Shown: positions 10,831-24,010, counted from the first letter of the stretch. The stretch: DNA of 64,000 nt from Synanceia verrucosa (GCA_029721515.1 CM056550.1:17793119-17857118); one strand, 5' to 3'. Notes: generated by a model from the letters alone, not told the origin. Made by a program: numbers and translations.

Positions 10831-12754
10831 AGGTAGGGGTATTAAGCGCATTGTGCAGTCTGTTTTGAATAAAGAATGTGAAAACGTTTATTTTTCACCG
10901 TTTTTCATAGCTGCCGGGCATCGTTATGCACACCTCTCATAATCATGTCAAGTCATAAGAGTTAGGAAAGTAAACAGTGGAGTAACTGAAGTCCACAGGC
11001 TACAATATTCTCCACCACAGTAATTAACGTACAGCAGGAGGAGGTTAATTACTTTCCGTTGCTGCAGAGAAAGCAACAACACAACTGGCAATAATACCCA
11101 GGCTGAATGGTTTATCGAGTGAAAGACGCAGTTGTTTCAAGAGGCTCATAATGAGAGCGTGTCGCTATGTCTTTGTTTGAGCTATGAGGCCAGAGTCTGT
11201 TAACGATGTTCATGTCAGGAAAGTGACGAGCGACAGCCGGGCGACATTCCTGCAACGACAGGAATGTGATTTTACATTTTGACATCCTGTGTTGACAGAA
11301 AAGATGAAGACATAACAACCTCTGACAGCTAAATATGTGTGTTTATACATGCATGATGTTATTGATATCCTGCCAGCCACTGATCTAGTGCCACAGCTAG
11401 CTGCTAGCATTAGCCTCTGGGTCTGAGTTTGATCTCTTATTAAGGGTTTCTCTCAGAAAAGTGTTCCAATAATACACACAATATTTTAGCCATGCTAGCA
11501 GAATGGTTTCAGTTATGGCATCAGCCATCATCGTGTTGTGATAAAAAACAATGAAAAGTGTTACTTTGGTCCTTTGGTGAAGTTTTCACCTAAAATATCT
11601 CTCATTAAAACCATCATTCTACACAGCTACAGCAGAAAGACACAGTTAGCATGTAGCATCCCTCAGGACAGTTGGTGGAGACCAAAATCAGAGCTAAAAG
11701 AGAATAGTGAACGTGAAGTTGTCAGCTGATCACAAAGCTGACTCCATATTAATGCTAATGTTGTTTCCTGGTCTGCTGGATATTTAAACAGACATGTTTG
11801 CTAACATTAGCATCACCGAGCTACTGATGAAAGAGACCAAGTGAGGCTGCAGCAGCAGAACTGCATTTCTATTATGAATTCAACTTTTCATTTATAAAAT
11901 AATGTTTCATCATTTAAATATTTAGCATGAAAAAAATGTTTTTTTTTCATCAGCAGCCTGTCAAACTGGTTAACCTGCAAAGGTCTCTAAAAACAGAAAT
12001 ATTCAATGATTTTACATCATTTTTTAGAACCATCGCTCTTATTAGTAAGATTACAAAGCATCACTTCTGTATCTGGGAAGTTTTAGTTTCACTTTGACTC
12101 ACTGCCTCTTATTTATTAAAGAATAAAGTGCTCTGGATTTGAGGTAAGAAACACAGATTAATGCGCATCAAGGCAATTGATGTGGCTTCATCTCATTAAA
12201 TAAGGTTTGATAGAGTTGATACCTGCGGGCGTCGTGAGTTTCACCTTCATGAAGACGTGTGACTGAAACATTTTGTGCTCCCAGGAAGCAGAACAAGGTC
12301 TTTATGGCTGTTTCTCTTTCTCTACGCTGCAGGACGCTCATACGAGCACAGCGTGAGTCTTCCCCTTTCATTTATTCACAAGCGACACTAACGTCATTTT
12401 CGAGGAAACACAAAGCAGACGACATGTGGCTGCAGATGAAGCAACACCTCAGGCTCCTCTGGGGTTTCCCTTGGACCTGTTACTGCGAGGCAAACAGCTC
12501 CTAATAAAGCACAACCATTAAAACCAGAGAGAGAGAGCTATTTATGACGCTCCCCGCAAGGCCTCACTTCCTGGTTGCGACCCACATTCTGTGGTGGTGA
12601 AATATTCATTGCAGCTGATCAGGGTGGAAACCTCAAAACTGTGTTGTGGAAACGCTGCATCAGCCAACAGTGAATATTTCAACAGACATGAAACAGGAGT
12701 CACGGCTCGAAATGGACTTGAAACATGCATGTGTCATGAAAAGGAGGAAGGCGA
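10831..12754. other. Non-coding stretch
   Basis: Nothing gene-like is supported. The part at about 10,990-11,240 is unique-looking, with TAATTA-type motifs (CAGTAATTAACGTAC, GGTTAATTACTTTCC), and could be a regulatory element. The short frames at 11,112-11,410 and 12,168-12,824 lack splice sites or recognisable protein. Confidence 0.3.
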
Positions 12755-13195
12755 GAAAATGCTACGTTCATGCTGTATCGGAAGTCGGGATTCCAAACTG
12801 GGAATGACGTCACATCCGAGTTGACGACGTTGGAGCAAACAAGTCGGAAAAACCAAGATGGACGCCTCCAATGAAAAGTTTGCTGTGCTTGCTCTGTTGG
12901 AATACAGAAAGATAATGCAGCAATATGAGGTTCTCAAACACAATGAATAGGCACAAAGAAGATGAGGAGGGTGTTTGTTCTCCAGTGTAATAATGTGTGG
13001 AAAAACGTTTGACTCTACTGAAGGCTGTAACGTATAACTCCTAATCCAGGGCGCTGCCATCTTGGATTATGACGCTGTGGCCAAGTAAAGGTAGGTGAAG
13101 AAATTACGAGTTAACAAGTCGTAAATACGACTTCGAGGGGTGTTTCAGTTGATATTTACGACTCGGAGCTCGTAAATTACTCGAACACAGCAAAA
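12755..13195 (+). mobile_element. DNA-transposon-like relic
   Basis: The left part (GCTACGTTCATGCTGTATCG, GAAGTCGGGATTCCAAACTG, GGGAATGACGTCACATCCGAG) and right part (GTCGTAAATACGACTTCGAG, TACGACTCGGAGCTCGTAAA) recall the ends of short fish DNA transposons. Inside, ATGGACGCCTCCAATGAAAAG opens a short frame that ends within 40 codons, perhaps a remnant of an element gene. A PIF/Harbinger-type origin is a guess. Confidence 0.35.
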
Positions 13196-15400
13196 ATCCT
13201 CTGAGGCAAACATGATCCCTCCGTCGTTTCGCTTCGTCCACTGTGCCAGGCCCTCGACTATGTTTTCAAGACTGGGTCTGTGCTAATTAAATAAAAAATA
13301 CTTAACTACAAAATAAAAAAAAAAAGAAAAATACAAAATCTAATTGAATAATTTAAAAAAATACAAATAGAATTTGAATACTTAAAACTAGAAATATAAT
13401 TGAATAATTAAAAAATGAAAATATTAAAAAAATAATAATAATAAAGCAGAAAATGTCAGCTGTGATTCCATCAGGCGTCATAAGACTCTCAGACCACCCA
13501 GAAAACCCTCAGGCAGCAAAAACCTGGTCCTGTCATCTGTGTACAAACACTTTGTTCAAACACTGGAGCGACATGAAGCAACATAACCAGCGATGCTGTT
13601 CTGTAATCTCAGCTGATGAATGAAAAGGTGCTTTAAAGAGCGACACACTGTAGACTAGAGTGTGCTGGAGGAGCACCTGCTATGTGATCAGGAAGCATAT
13701 GCTGCTCTTCTCAGCTACAAGTCATCGAGGGCGTTTCACTACAGGAGAGTCCAAAAACATCCGTCATGACAAAAATGTGACACTGACGTGTTCAAAGATG
13801 CATCTGCTGTCAGGAAGACAGAAGGAATGAACTAGCTTTAGCTTCTACTGCACTACGCTTTCAGTCCAGACTGAAACAATACAATACAACAATATCTTTA
13901 CTGTCACTCCTCATCCATCAAATAACATTTTTAAAGTTTTACATATCGTCACAAAAATTATATTTTGTTATTTTCTTTTTTACCTGTTACAACAAAGGAA
14001 AACACAACTCTTAAAATAATCAAACACAGAACTATGCAGGCCTCATATTTGTGGAAAATGAATAAAAAAATGAAATGTAGCCCACTTTGTTGTCTAATCT
14101 TTAAGAAATCCAGCAGCATTTTCTGACGCTCATATGATGTTTGATCTTTATCAGTTTTATAGCAATGATAATATTCTGAAACCATTTAACATTGACAGGT
14201 GTTTATCTGTGTCCTGTAAATGCCAGTTTGGTATTCAGCAGACAAACCAGAGGAGAAACTGACGTGAATGCGCAGCAACCTTTTCTTGTTTAGCGTCGCG
14301 GCACTAATTTCTATTTACAGTGTTACATAAATGACATTTCCCATTGAGCACGCTGCGCTGAGCTGCAGCTCTGCAGAAATCCATCCTGAGACGTCCAGAT
14401 GAGACGAGGCAGGGGGGGGGAAGCCCGGCTGAGTGAGTCATCACCTGCTGCATGCACCTGCAGGCAGGATGACCCACACAGCCTGCAAGACACAGTCCAG
14501 GGATAAACTACTCTGGTTCCATGATATAGAAAGATTTAAAGGGCCACGCCGCCTCACTAGACATGCACCAGCCTTTGTTTTTAAATCTATTCATATGCAA
14601 AATTTGTTCAAATATTTCACTCATGTTGTTGATATGATGACTTAGTTTTTCACCTGCTTGTTCCTTATCTGGACATTTATGCATTGTTTATTTATCTATA
14701 CCAGTTATTAGTCTGGTTAAGAGCACCAGAGGAGCCTGAAGCCCTCACACGTGTACTTTATTAAAAGAAATAGATATGGGATCTCCAATCTCCTAAAGAT
14801 GGATGAGCTAGCTAGACAGACAGACAGATAGATAGATTCAATCTTCAATTAAAAAAAAAAGGCAAATAAATATGAGTATAAATTAAGTCCGTTCACACAG
14901 ACTCTTATGTCTGGACTACTTTAATAAAAGAAGGATTTGCAGGTAACTGTAACTGTGTTTCTGCCCCACTTTCTCTCCTTTATTAATTTACTTTAACAGG
15001 GATGAACTCACTCCCTCCCTTTAAAAAAAGAGCAGAATCCATTTGCATTTTAGATGAGAACAATTAGTTCTGTTAACCCACTTCTGGCCAAAAATAAGCT
15101 GTTATTGTGGACAGCAGCTGTGGTGGCTGGCTGTCTTTTTATTAAAAAAAAGTGTCAGATTAACAGCAGCTGGTGCTCGTCTTTCATTCAAATCCAAAGT
15201 ATTAACAGATGTTGGTTTAACAGAAGTGAAGCCAGGATTGCCTCACTCAGCCGTCATGATCACATTTGGTTACGTCACCTACACTATCAGCATGTTTACG
15301 TCATCGTCGTCATAAATGACTCAGCCGTTGCTACGGAAACGAGGCAGCTTGGTTCACAGTGATCTACGGTGCTGAAACGTGAAGCTGCTCCATCCACGGT
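13196..15400. other. Non-coding stretch with simple repeats
   Basis: It holds an A-rich tract (13,285-13,450), a retroelement-like tail (ACAATATCTTTACTGTCACTC near 13,890) and a short (GACA)n/(GATA)n run (14,813-14,836). No exon is supported. Confidence 0.35.
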
Positions 15401-15800
15401 GCTTTTCCTAATAATCTTATCTTTGTCTTTGTCTTTGTCTTATCTTATCTTACCAAAGAAGCCAGGTGAGTGCAGGTGAAGCTGCCCTCTTCACCCCCTG
15501 CCCTTCATCTCACACCACAGACACCTGAGCTCCGACGGTTTGACTTCCCATTAAAGTTTAATGGACATGGATGGATGGGGTGGAGGCAACACAGCAACAG
15601 GTACAGTAAAGAACGTGACGCTGGCTACTTCCTGTTTACACCTGCAAAACACCTGCTTTTTACTGCACTGACTTTACTTTGTCCCTTCATATTTCACACT
15701 GAAGCAGATTTAGACATATAAATAGATAATTCCCTGTTGGTGGGATAAATGAAGGATTATCTTATCTTATAATATCTTACCTTGTCTTATCTTAACTGAC
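15401..15800 (+). repeat. (TCTTA)n-ending retroelement tails
   Basis: Two TCTTATCTTA-type tails occur, at about 15,412-15,450 and 15,755-15,795. The second follows GGTGGGATAAATGAAGGATT. Such TCTTA-ending tails after a ...AATAAA-like phrase are typical 3' ends of fish non-LTR elements. A similar tail ends at about 19,040. Confidence 0.5.
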
Positions 15801-16971
15801 AATGACCCTTCACTTCCTGTATCACTGCTAGTCTGAAAACCAGGACGTTCACTAGGTTTATGACACCTCGGACCGTCCCTCATCAACATGAACACTGTCT
15901 CGCCTTCTTGGCGTGACAGGATGTTGATGTGATGTCTTTTCTCTGACAGCTGTGAATGAGGCATCAGCATCTGGTCACTAGAGTGGAATTTCCACAAGCA
16001 GTCTTCCAAATTAGCGTCCATTACAAGAGTGAAAACACTGAGTGTTTCCCTCCCCTTGTGATGTCACTTCCTGTCCTGCTCAGGCTCTGAGGCACTGTTA
16101 ATAGTCCCCAGACGCTGTGGGCTGTTTTCACAGTGAGGTGGGACCCCGTCACAGCTGAGCTAAAGTTTCCAGGACGGCTCGGCGTTGGACACACAGGAAA
16201 AGGTGGAGCGAGTGTGGGCGACCGGGCCGGTAACGTCACCAGCACCAGAACTGAGGGACCCTGGTTGTCACGGCAACATGGGTGTGACGCAGCACGCCAT
16301 ATGGTCACACACCTCCTGCCAGCCTTCACCATCTACAGAGCTTTACAGATTTATGAGGGTGAGGTGTTTACCACCACCGCTGCCCTGAAGTACCAGTGCA
16401 GTTAAAGCTCTGAAATGATGCTGGAGGCTCTCTGCTGCTATAACACACCTGTTAAACTCTGGATCTGGACATTTTAAGAAGACAGAAGATGATGACAAAA
16501 AACATCATTTTAAAGATTTAAACCATGTTAGTGTACAAACTTAGAAACATCCTGCTGATTGATTTCCTGTCTTTGTAAATAAATTCTTTTCTAAGTGGCG
16601 AGCTGCTGTCATGCATCTGTCTGCTGGGTTTCCATCATCACACTCCAGCGACTTCGATAACGCTCCACTGGCAGCGGCATCTCCCTCAGCGACTCCTTCG
16701 GTTTCACCAGAAAAACCCCGACGTCCCAGAAGAACACAGTCCAGACAACATTAAATATTCCTCCACTGACCCAAAATCTGCTGCTGCAGGATGATAAACC
16801 TCATTTAGCAGAAACAGAAACATACTGTATATATATATATACTGTATTAAATCATACAGCTCAGTCAGTGTGTCAAAGGAAAGCTTTTTGTGATGTCACC
16901 TCTTCTTTCGATGCTAATTAGCTTCAGAGTAAAACTGACAAAAGCATCACTTTTAAAGTTTCCACTGGAGG

Positions 16972-17206
16972 CTAGAGAGGATGAGAGGATGAGAGGAAGA
17001 GAGGACGAGAGGAAGAGAAGATGAGAGGAAGAGAGGATGAGAGGACGAGAGGAAGAGAGGAAGAGAGGACGAGAGGAAGAGAGGACGAGAGGAAGAGAGG
17101 AAGAGAGGACAAGAGGAAGAGAGGACGAGAGGAAGAGAGGATGAGAGGAAGAGAGGACGAGAGGACGAGAGGAAGAGAGGACGAGAGGAAGAGAGGACGA
17201 GAGGAA
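16972..17206 (+). repeat. Octamer homopurine repeat (GAGGAAGA/GAGGACGA)
   Basis: About 29 copies of an 8-bp unit, GAGGAAGA alternating with GAGGACGA and some GAGGATGA. The + strand is almost pure purine for more than 230 bp, apart from single C or T bases in variant units. Open frames on both strands (Arg/Glu-rich on plus, Ser/Leu-rich on minus) are consequences of the repeat. Confidence 0.95.
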
Positions 17207-17242
17207 GCTTAGCATAAAGACAACAGAAACGTCAATATTCAA

Positions 17243-17972
17243 TACAATATGTGCAATTCTTTTATTGTTAACATGTGCAACACTTTTATTTATCAACATG
17301 TGCAATATTTAACATGTGCAATACTTTTATTTATCAATGTGCAGTATTACTGTGCCAACATGTGCAATATTACTGTGTCAACATGTGCAAGACTTTTATT
17401 ATCAACATGTGCAATATTTAACATGTCCAATACTTTTACTATCAACATGTGCAATATTTAACATGTGCAATACTTTTATTTATCAATGTGCAGTATTACT
17501 GTGCCAACATGTGCAATATTACTGTGTCAACATGTGCAAGACTTTTATTATCAACATGTGCAATATTTAACATGTCCAATACTTTTACTATCAACATGTG
17601 CAATATTTAACATGTGCAATACTTTTATTTATCAATGTGCAGTATTACTGTGCCAACATGTGCAATATTACTGTGTCAACATGTGCAATACTTTTATTAT
17701 CAACATGTGCAATATTTAACGTGTGCAATACTTTTATTATCAACATGTGCAATATTTAACATGTGCAACACTATTATTTATCATTGTGCAGTATTACTGT
17801 GTCAACATGTGCAATATTACTGTCAACATGTGCAATATTACTGTATCAACATGTGCAATACTTTTATTGTCAACATGTGCAAGACAACATGTGCAACACT
17901 TATTTATCAATGTGCAGTATTACTGTGTCAGCATGTGCAATACTTTTACTATCAACATGTGCAAGACTTCCC
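17243..17972 (+). repeat. ACATGTGCAAT satellite with 149-bp higher-order unit
   Basis: Tandem short modules built on (C)AACATGTGCAAT followed by ACTTTTATT, ATTACTGTG or ATTTAAC. Modules are grouped into a 149-bp higher-order unit that repeats nearly unchanged from about 17,316, 17,465 and 17,614, then decays towards 17,972. ACATGT is palindromic. Long open frames on the + strand (up to 142 codons, Cys/Gln/Tyr-rich) come from the repeat and are not genes. Confidence 0.95.
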
Positions 17973-18059
17973 TTATCTTATTAATTACTTCTACACCTTA
18001 AACTTTAAGAAAAACTGTCACACACACAAAATCAATAAATAAATATGATGCCTAAGAAG

Positions 18060-18700
18060 ACAGGTATGTTGATTGATATGATATTTCAGCAGGAGAGCCG
18101 GGCTAGCTGCTCCAACATATTTCCAGTCATTATGCAGACAAATACACATAATTTCCCCACATTAATATTCCTTTAATTGTGTACTTTTCCTTCATAATTA
18201 CAGAGACGTTGGCAGACAGGGTCAGTTTCTAACTGCTTGCAGGAATCCCTCATTAAGAGCCTCTCATCATGATTAATGAGCTGGACAGGTAGACGAGCCT
18301 CGCACACACAGTTACCCCCTCACTTTTCTTTTTCATGCGCACACATGCAGATATAATAAGTGTAAGCGTGCTTCTCCACCAGTAATGCAGCGATAATCAA
18401 CACCTCACAGTGGAACATAAAGTCATCCAGTCTTACTACAAGCCTCTCATTTCATTTTTCCTCCCAGCACAGCGTTCGTCACACTGTATCCAGCCTCGCT
18501 AGGAATCACTGTACGCTCTGAATAAAAGGCGATCAATTATCAAATCCTGACGATGTTGTTGGGATCAGAACAAACACACAGCATCGTGTTTGACAAATGG
18601 GTTCATTATCTTCCCTCTGATTTGTCTGGCTGTACCATTTATGCATAATTTATGTTCCCCTTGATGGAGCCATTGGCGCTAATATGATGTATATATATTA
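18060..18700. other. Non-repetitive segment, candidate regulatory element
   Basis: Between two repeat-rich zones this stretch looks like unique sequence, with balanced AT-rich motifs such as CCTTTAATTGTGTAC, GATTAATGAGCTGG and CCATTTATGCATAATTTATG. That style is common in conserved non-coding enhancers. No frame or splice pattern supports an exon. The call rests on look alone. Confidence 0.25.
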
Positions 18701-19104
18701 TATATATATCCAAATGTCTGCCCTTCCAGTGCTGCAGATAATTATAACATGGGTTATGTTTACTGTAGTGCAAAAGAGTCTACTGTATTATTTTTGTAAT
18801 CTTTTTTTAACCTTCTCATGAGTGAAAGGAACAGAAACAGGAACATATGTTCATGTTTTTGTGTTTATAATATATTTTAGAATTTTTTTGTCATTATTCC
18901 TTTTTGCGCTATATTGCTTTTTGCTCTATTTTGCACTAAATATTTATGTTTTAATCAGTTTACACATCCTACTTATTTGTATTGCAATTTGTATTTCCTT
19001 CAGGATTAACAAAGTTTTATCTTATCTATCTTATCTTATATTAGTGGAATCTTAATTTTCATTCGCCGACAGCTTAGTAGGAATATTGTCTTTTTCAGAA
19101 CAAG

Positions 19105-19300
19105 GGCATAAACTTTAAAATTAAATTTAAAAATCCCTGGATAGCAACAATAGTTATATTATAATATATAATTTTGATGAAAGAGCTTTCCATTAAAGAC
19201 ACATTAAAAATATTTTGGTAATCAGTAATTCTGTTAATTTCGAGCAGCGGTGGTAAACACCTGACACTGGGTGGAGGTAACAGATAATAAATTTGTTCAG
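19105..19300 (-). repeat. Dispersed repeat family 2 (CCACCCAGTGTCAGG), reverse copy
   Basis: Reverse-oriented member of a family with copies at 25,180, 44,235, 49,128 and 58,722. Shared landmarks are CACCTGACACTGGGTGGAGG (19,258-19,277), AATCAGTAATTCTGTTAATTTC and CTGGATAGCAACAATAGTTAT. Confidence 0.65.
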
Positions 19301-20534
19301 CTCTGTACAGATTAAACTCCTGTGGACTCTGCAGGGCAACACATCCTGTCCTCCTCCGTCCTGCTGCTCACAGTGTGGAATAAACCCTAACAAACATGGC
19401 TGGTCACACCTCTGTGTTTTTATTCCTCAGGTTTTATTGAAGGGAGAAAACATCAGAGGCCACAGGTTCCTGCATCAGTCAGAGTCATTTTGTTCCTGCA
19501 GCGCAGAATTCGACAGGAGGAAACAATGATGTGCAAAATAAATAACCCAAAAATAATGAAGCTATTAAGGGCATGTCTGCTTTTCTGCGGTGAAAAAAAG
19601 AAACACACTATTTACTGTGCTCTCTTCAATCACCACAGCCAACACACTGACAGCTGATAATAGTTTTAGGAATGAAATACAAACAATTTGTCGTTGGGTT
19701 TTGTGGCCGGCAGCCTGAACGCTCCACAGCGGCAAAGAGGAACAATTTCCCAGCCTGTTGATGGAGATTAGAAACCCATTTTCCGACATTTCGTTAATAG
19801 ATTCCTTTCAGTTTTATCTCACGTTGGCATTCATCGGCTTCCTTTGTTGAACCTGGACAAACATGTTGCTTATTTTTCTTTTCTGTCCACAAACCGTGAT
19901 GCCAAGTAACAAGCCTCTTTCCTTTATCGCCCACATAAAAACAAAAATGTGAATGAGAAGATGAGTTAAATATACTCTGCAGCCAAAAAAAGAGGATTAG
20001 GTGTGTCCACTTCCTGCCATAACCTCGCTGTGCTCAAAGTTACACATTTTCATCCAGTCGCACAGTTTACGCAGCATTACGCAGGATTAATGGTGCAGGC
20101 CTTTTAGAGTTAAATTCAACTGTGTCTGAACCTCTCTTGACCTATATCCTAAACTGGAGCGATGCGGCCATGTCGTCCTAAAGGGGGACGCTTCATTAGC
20201 TTCAGGATGCTCGTTTGCACCGAGTGAAGCCATAAAGAAGACAGATGGGCTGTTTGCAAGCTCCAAATGTCGCTCCAACTCTGAAGAAAGGCAGCGAAAA
20301 CAGATAAAGCTGGTAAACATTCTCAAAAGTTAGATTTCATTCCCTTTGATGTAATCCAGATCACATCTCAGGACCAAAATGGACAAAGTTTAAAATGCAC
20401 TTAATGAAAAAACCCCCACATACAAATGCAATTCGCTTCAACTTGTGAAATTAACAAAAACCAGAGGAAGTCCTACCAGTTTAAATATTCATATAAGTGA
20501 AAATACTACCTTTTTGTAAAGTGCATATTTGTTA

Positions 20535-21075
20535 TCACTAAGGCTGGGTATCGTTTATAATTTTTTGATACAATGTCAGTTTTGATACCTTTGTTTTGAT
20601 ACTGGTTCCAGAAAGACACTTTTTTCAATACCTCAATTATTTTTGTGTAATTTGGTCATCATCAAGATTTATTACTATTATTAATGTTGTTGTTGTTATT
20701 ATTATTATTTTATGATTTCAACTCAATAGGTTATTTTAGTGTAATTTGGTCTTTATCATGGTAGACATACTAGATGATCTGATGATGATCAACAGACACA
20801 GGCTGATACCAGTTACTCTTTAGGACCCTGGGGAGTGAGAGTTTGTCTTATGGTGTGTTCACTGGAAGTCAGAACTTGGAGCTCTGATCATCTTATCCTC
20901 AAAGTTTGGTGCTCCCAGCTCTTCCAGCCTTACAGACGTACAACAAAACACGTAGCTGCTGTTTACGTCAGTAGCAGATAGCATGAATTCTATGTCTGAT
21001 TGATTCACAAAGAGTTCTGAGACTGAGAGTTTGGAAAATTCCGACATTCATGTACAACTTGAACGCACCGTGACT
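20535..21075. repeat. Old DNA-element remnants
   Basis: AAGGCTGGGTATCG (20,540) followed by repeated TTGATAC phrases resembles fish GGGTATCG-type repeats. A second piece at 20,850-21,070 has roughly inverted ends (GGTGTGTTCACTGGAAGTC versus GACATTCATGTACAACTTG then AACGCACCG), like a short inverted-repeat element. Confidence 0.4.
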
Positions 21076-21409
21076 CTTAACACACATCTATTTTACACTT
21101 TGATTTATTGCTCGCCGTTTATCGTGGACAGCAAAGGGAATATTTCAGTGTTTCCTTACTGACAATAAACACTTGACTCTTTGAAGAAGATTTATTTTTT
21201 TCACAGTCGTGAGCAACACGTTGTTGTTGTTGTTTAGTGTGAATGAGCTGATAAATTACATCACAATCGATCGACACACAGATATACCAACTCACTGATA
21301 CTGAATCCAGCATTTAAGGCTGAATCAGATGCAACAACTCTACTTTAATCCTCCTTACTGGATATTTTTTGCACTCTTTGTCAGCATGTCACTTGTTTTA
21401 GAATGGAAG

Positions 21410-21530
21410 AGAATAAAATCATTTTTTTATTGATCCCCTTGGGGGGAAATTCACCTGCTACAGCAGCGTAAACAAACTATAATAAGAAAAATAATACAAT
21501 GAAATAATAGAATAAGTTATAATACCCATA
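21410..21530 (-). repeat. Retroelement 3' tail (reverse)
   Basis: TTTTATTGATCCCCTTGGGG then GGAAATTCA, read on the minus strand, is a typical fish non-LTR/SINE 3' end (TCCCC...GGGGATCAATAAA). A related reverse piece is at 24,966-24,990 (ATTGATCCCCCAACGGAGG). Confidence 0.5.
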
Positions 21531-21739
21531 GATATTTACAGTATGTAGTCAAAAAAGAAAAAGAAATAGACTTCTTAAAAGCAAATGAAGTTAAATTAAG
21601 TACAATATTTTGGATATTTATGGATATGACATAAATTATGAGGTGTAAAAACAGACAGCTGTGATGTTGCAGCACACATTTGCAGTTAGTTTTTTTCGAA
21701 AACACTATTATTCCTAAATCTGTGGGACATCAGGAAGCT

Positions 21740-22460
21740 TCAGCACCGACCAGGTGATGCTGGCTGCCAAGGTCATGGAGGATACATCACCAGCTACCTG
21801 TGCGGCGGGCGGCGAGGCGTCATGTCAGAGTCGCTACCCTCTAAATGTGACTAATTGCTCCAGCTGTTCTGCTTCTTATGATTCACGTTAGAACTCATTA
21901 CCGGGATGTTCCGCCTCACTGGGCTCTCAGGCAGATGAGGGGGGAAATAAACAACCACCTGGCCGGCCTCGTGCACATTTTTATGTTTATATACTTACAA
22001 ATAATTGGTTTGTTTTATCTGTTAAAGTGCATTAGAGCTCTTGTCCCTTCCAGCTCCGGAGAGGCAACATTCCAGTAATGTCCTCCAGGGACTTCTGATA
22101 CCTCAGCCAAGTCCACTCTGCTGAGCATTAGCTGCAGTAATACCTTTTTCATTGATTTATATCATCTGCCCGCAGTCTGAGCGAGGTACAAGACAGCCTG
22201 ACACAAAATCCTTTCGCCGTGCCAACAACGCCGTTTAACGCCGAGCAAAACAAACAGGCCAGGGTGAACTTCCATCACCTCAGCGGAGGGTTGGTCGTCC
22301 TGAAGCTGGAGCTGAAGGTGTTCAGACCTCAACAACAACCATTCCTTTTTAAGGTTGTGCAACAAATTAAACAACGCCGGATACAAACTGCCCAAGGTGC
22401 AGTGTTGACATTGACTGTGGAGTTACGAGCTAAGGGTGGGGTTGACAAATAGGAGGAAAG
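21740..22460. other. Unique-looking segment, candidate conserved element
   Basis: The composition is balanced and no repeat motif is visible. Overlapping 77-codon frames exist on both strands (22,162-22,452), but neither has splice sites or a recognisable domain. With the Rho-GAP first exon about 2.2 kb to the right on the minus strand, this would be intronic and could be an enhancer. That is inference. Confidence 0.25.
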
Positions 22461-23689
22461 ACTTCCAAGAACCAAGCTGCTGCTACACCTCCTCCATTCC
22501 TCCGTTCATTCCTGCATAGTTTCATTTTATAACAATAAAAACAATAACATGATTTCATGTTTTTTTCTGCTTTTTTTGTAAAATCTGTAAATGTAAATTT
22601 GAAAATTCGTGGATCACAACAATAATTATATTTCAGTCTTATTCTGATACTCGATGAATCAGTTTGAGTCATTTTTCAGAAATACAAAGTCTAAATTCTC
22701 TGATTCCAGCCTCTTAGATGTGAGGTTTATTTCCTTTGTTATGACAGCAAACTGACTATCTTTGAGTTGTGGACACATTTTATAGATCAAACAACTCATC
22801 AATCAATCGAGAAAATAATGAAAATAATCATTAGTTGCTATATAGAGAGAGTTTCTTTTGAAACCAAAATGACTCCTACTTACTGAGCCTCAGGTCATGA
22901 CTGAGAGATTAACAAACTCAGGGAAAACAGACACACTGATAACAAATAAATCACATAAACATGAGAACATTAATCTAAAGCACTTCTTACATTTGCATAC
23001 TATCTGACGCAGCAGTCAGGATTTACCAGGATTAATTAAACAGAACTTGGACTTCCAGGATTTAAAGAAACACCAAACAGTAATTATAATTTGTCTGTGT
23101 CTTGTATTATTACAGTCCTTTCCAGCATTATCAGGTAAAGCTTATTTCCCCAACAACTTATCTAGAGGTTGCGTACTCCTACCATCGTGCCCAGTAAGAT
23201 TTGACATGAACCACTCTGTCATATTTACAGAAAACATTAAAGAACTACAGCAATATATATTATTTTGTTGTCATTCATGCATGCAGGAAGACAGAAAGAC
23301 ACTAACCTGCATCTGGATTAATGACACAAATCAATGAACATGTATAATCTACAGTTTTTACAGCAATAATGACTATTTGTTGGAGTTCCTCAAGGCTCAA
23401 TCATTGGGCCTTTTTAATTAACATGTATGCTTCCACTAAACCAGAATTAAACTGTTTAAATCACATATCATACTGATGCAGATGTCATCTAGTTCTGCCA
23501 CCAAGTAACCAAGAATCTCCTTGAATTTAACTGCAAAGGTATTTGATGAATCAGTGATTTAATGTCTGTTATCCTCCAGCGAAATACAATCAACTCTCAG
23601 ACTCAGAAATCAATAATCTGGGTGATCTGAACTACAATCATCTTGATTGATACCAATTTCAGACCATTGTGTCTGTTTGATAAATAACA

Positions 23690-24010
23690 ATCCAAAGCCA
23701 GGAAACAGCTAGCAGTTAGCCACTGCTGCCAGTCCTTATGCTAAGCTAGGCTTATCGCCTCGTTGGACGATCTTCTCCTGTGACTCTCAGCAAAAAAGCA
23801 AATTTACATAAAACATGAACAGGTATGAACTGCTCCATGCATTATTTGTGGGAAGCCATGTTTGCATATTTTATCCATATTTCATCTAACCAGCCTGGTC
23901 CTTATGGTAAGCTAAGCTAAGCTAAGCGTGTACAAACATGCAACTTTCAGCAAGGAGGCAAATAAGCCAAAATACATATAAAAAAATATTCATCTGTGTT
24001 TTATGTCCAG
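23690..24010 (+). repeat. Teleost TATGCTAAGCTAAG repeat, two tandem copies
   Basis: Two diverged copies, each with CCAG...GTCCTTATG(C/G)TAAGCTA, then a CTCTCAGCAAAAAAGC or CTTTCAGCAAGGAGGC phrase and a CATATT-type end. They span 23,690-23,860 and 23,885-24,010. This wording is widespread in teleost genomes. Confidence 0.6.

Noticed and set aside
16865..17305. 146-codon minus frame rich in Ser/Leu/Pro
   Set aside because: Complement of the purine octamer repeat.
17249..18042. Cys/Gln/Tyr-rich frames up to 142 codons
   Set aside because: Produced by the 149-bp satellite; three frames are nearly identical copies of each other.
22162..22452. Overlapping 77-codon frames on both strands
   Set aside because: No splice signals, no recognisable protein, and mutual overlap suggests chance in a GC-moderate stretch.
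23047..23337. 96-codon plus frame with a hydrophobic start
   Set aside because: AT-rich, no upstream promoter or splice context, and no family recognised; the leader-like stretch could be chance.
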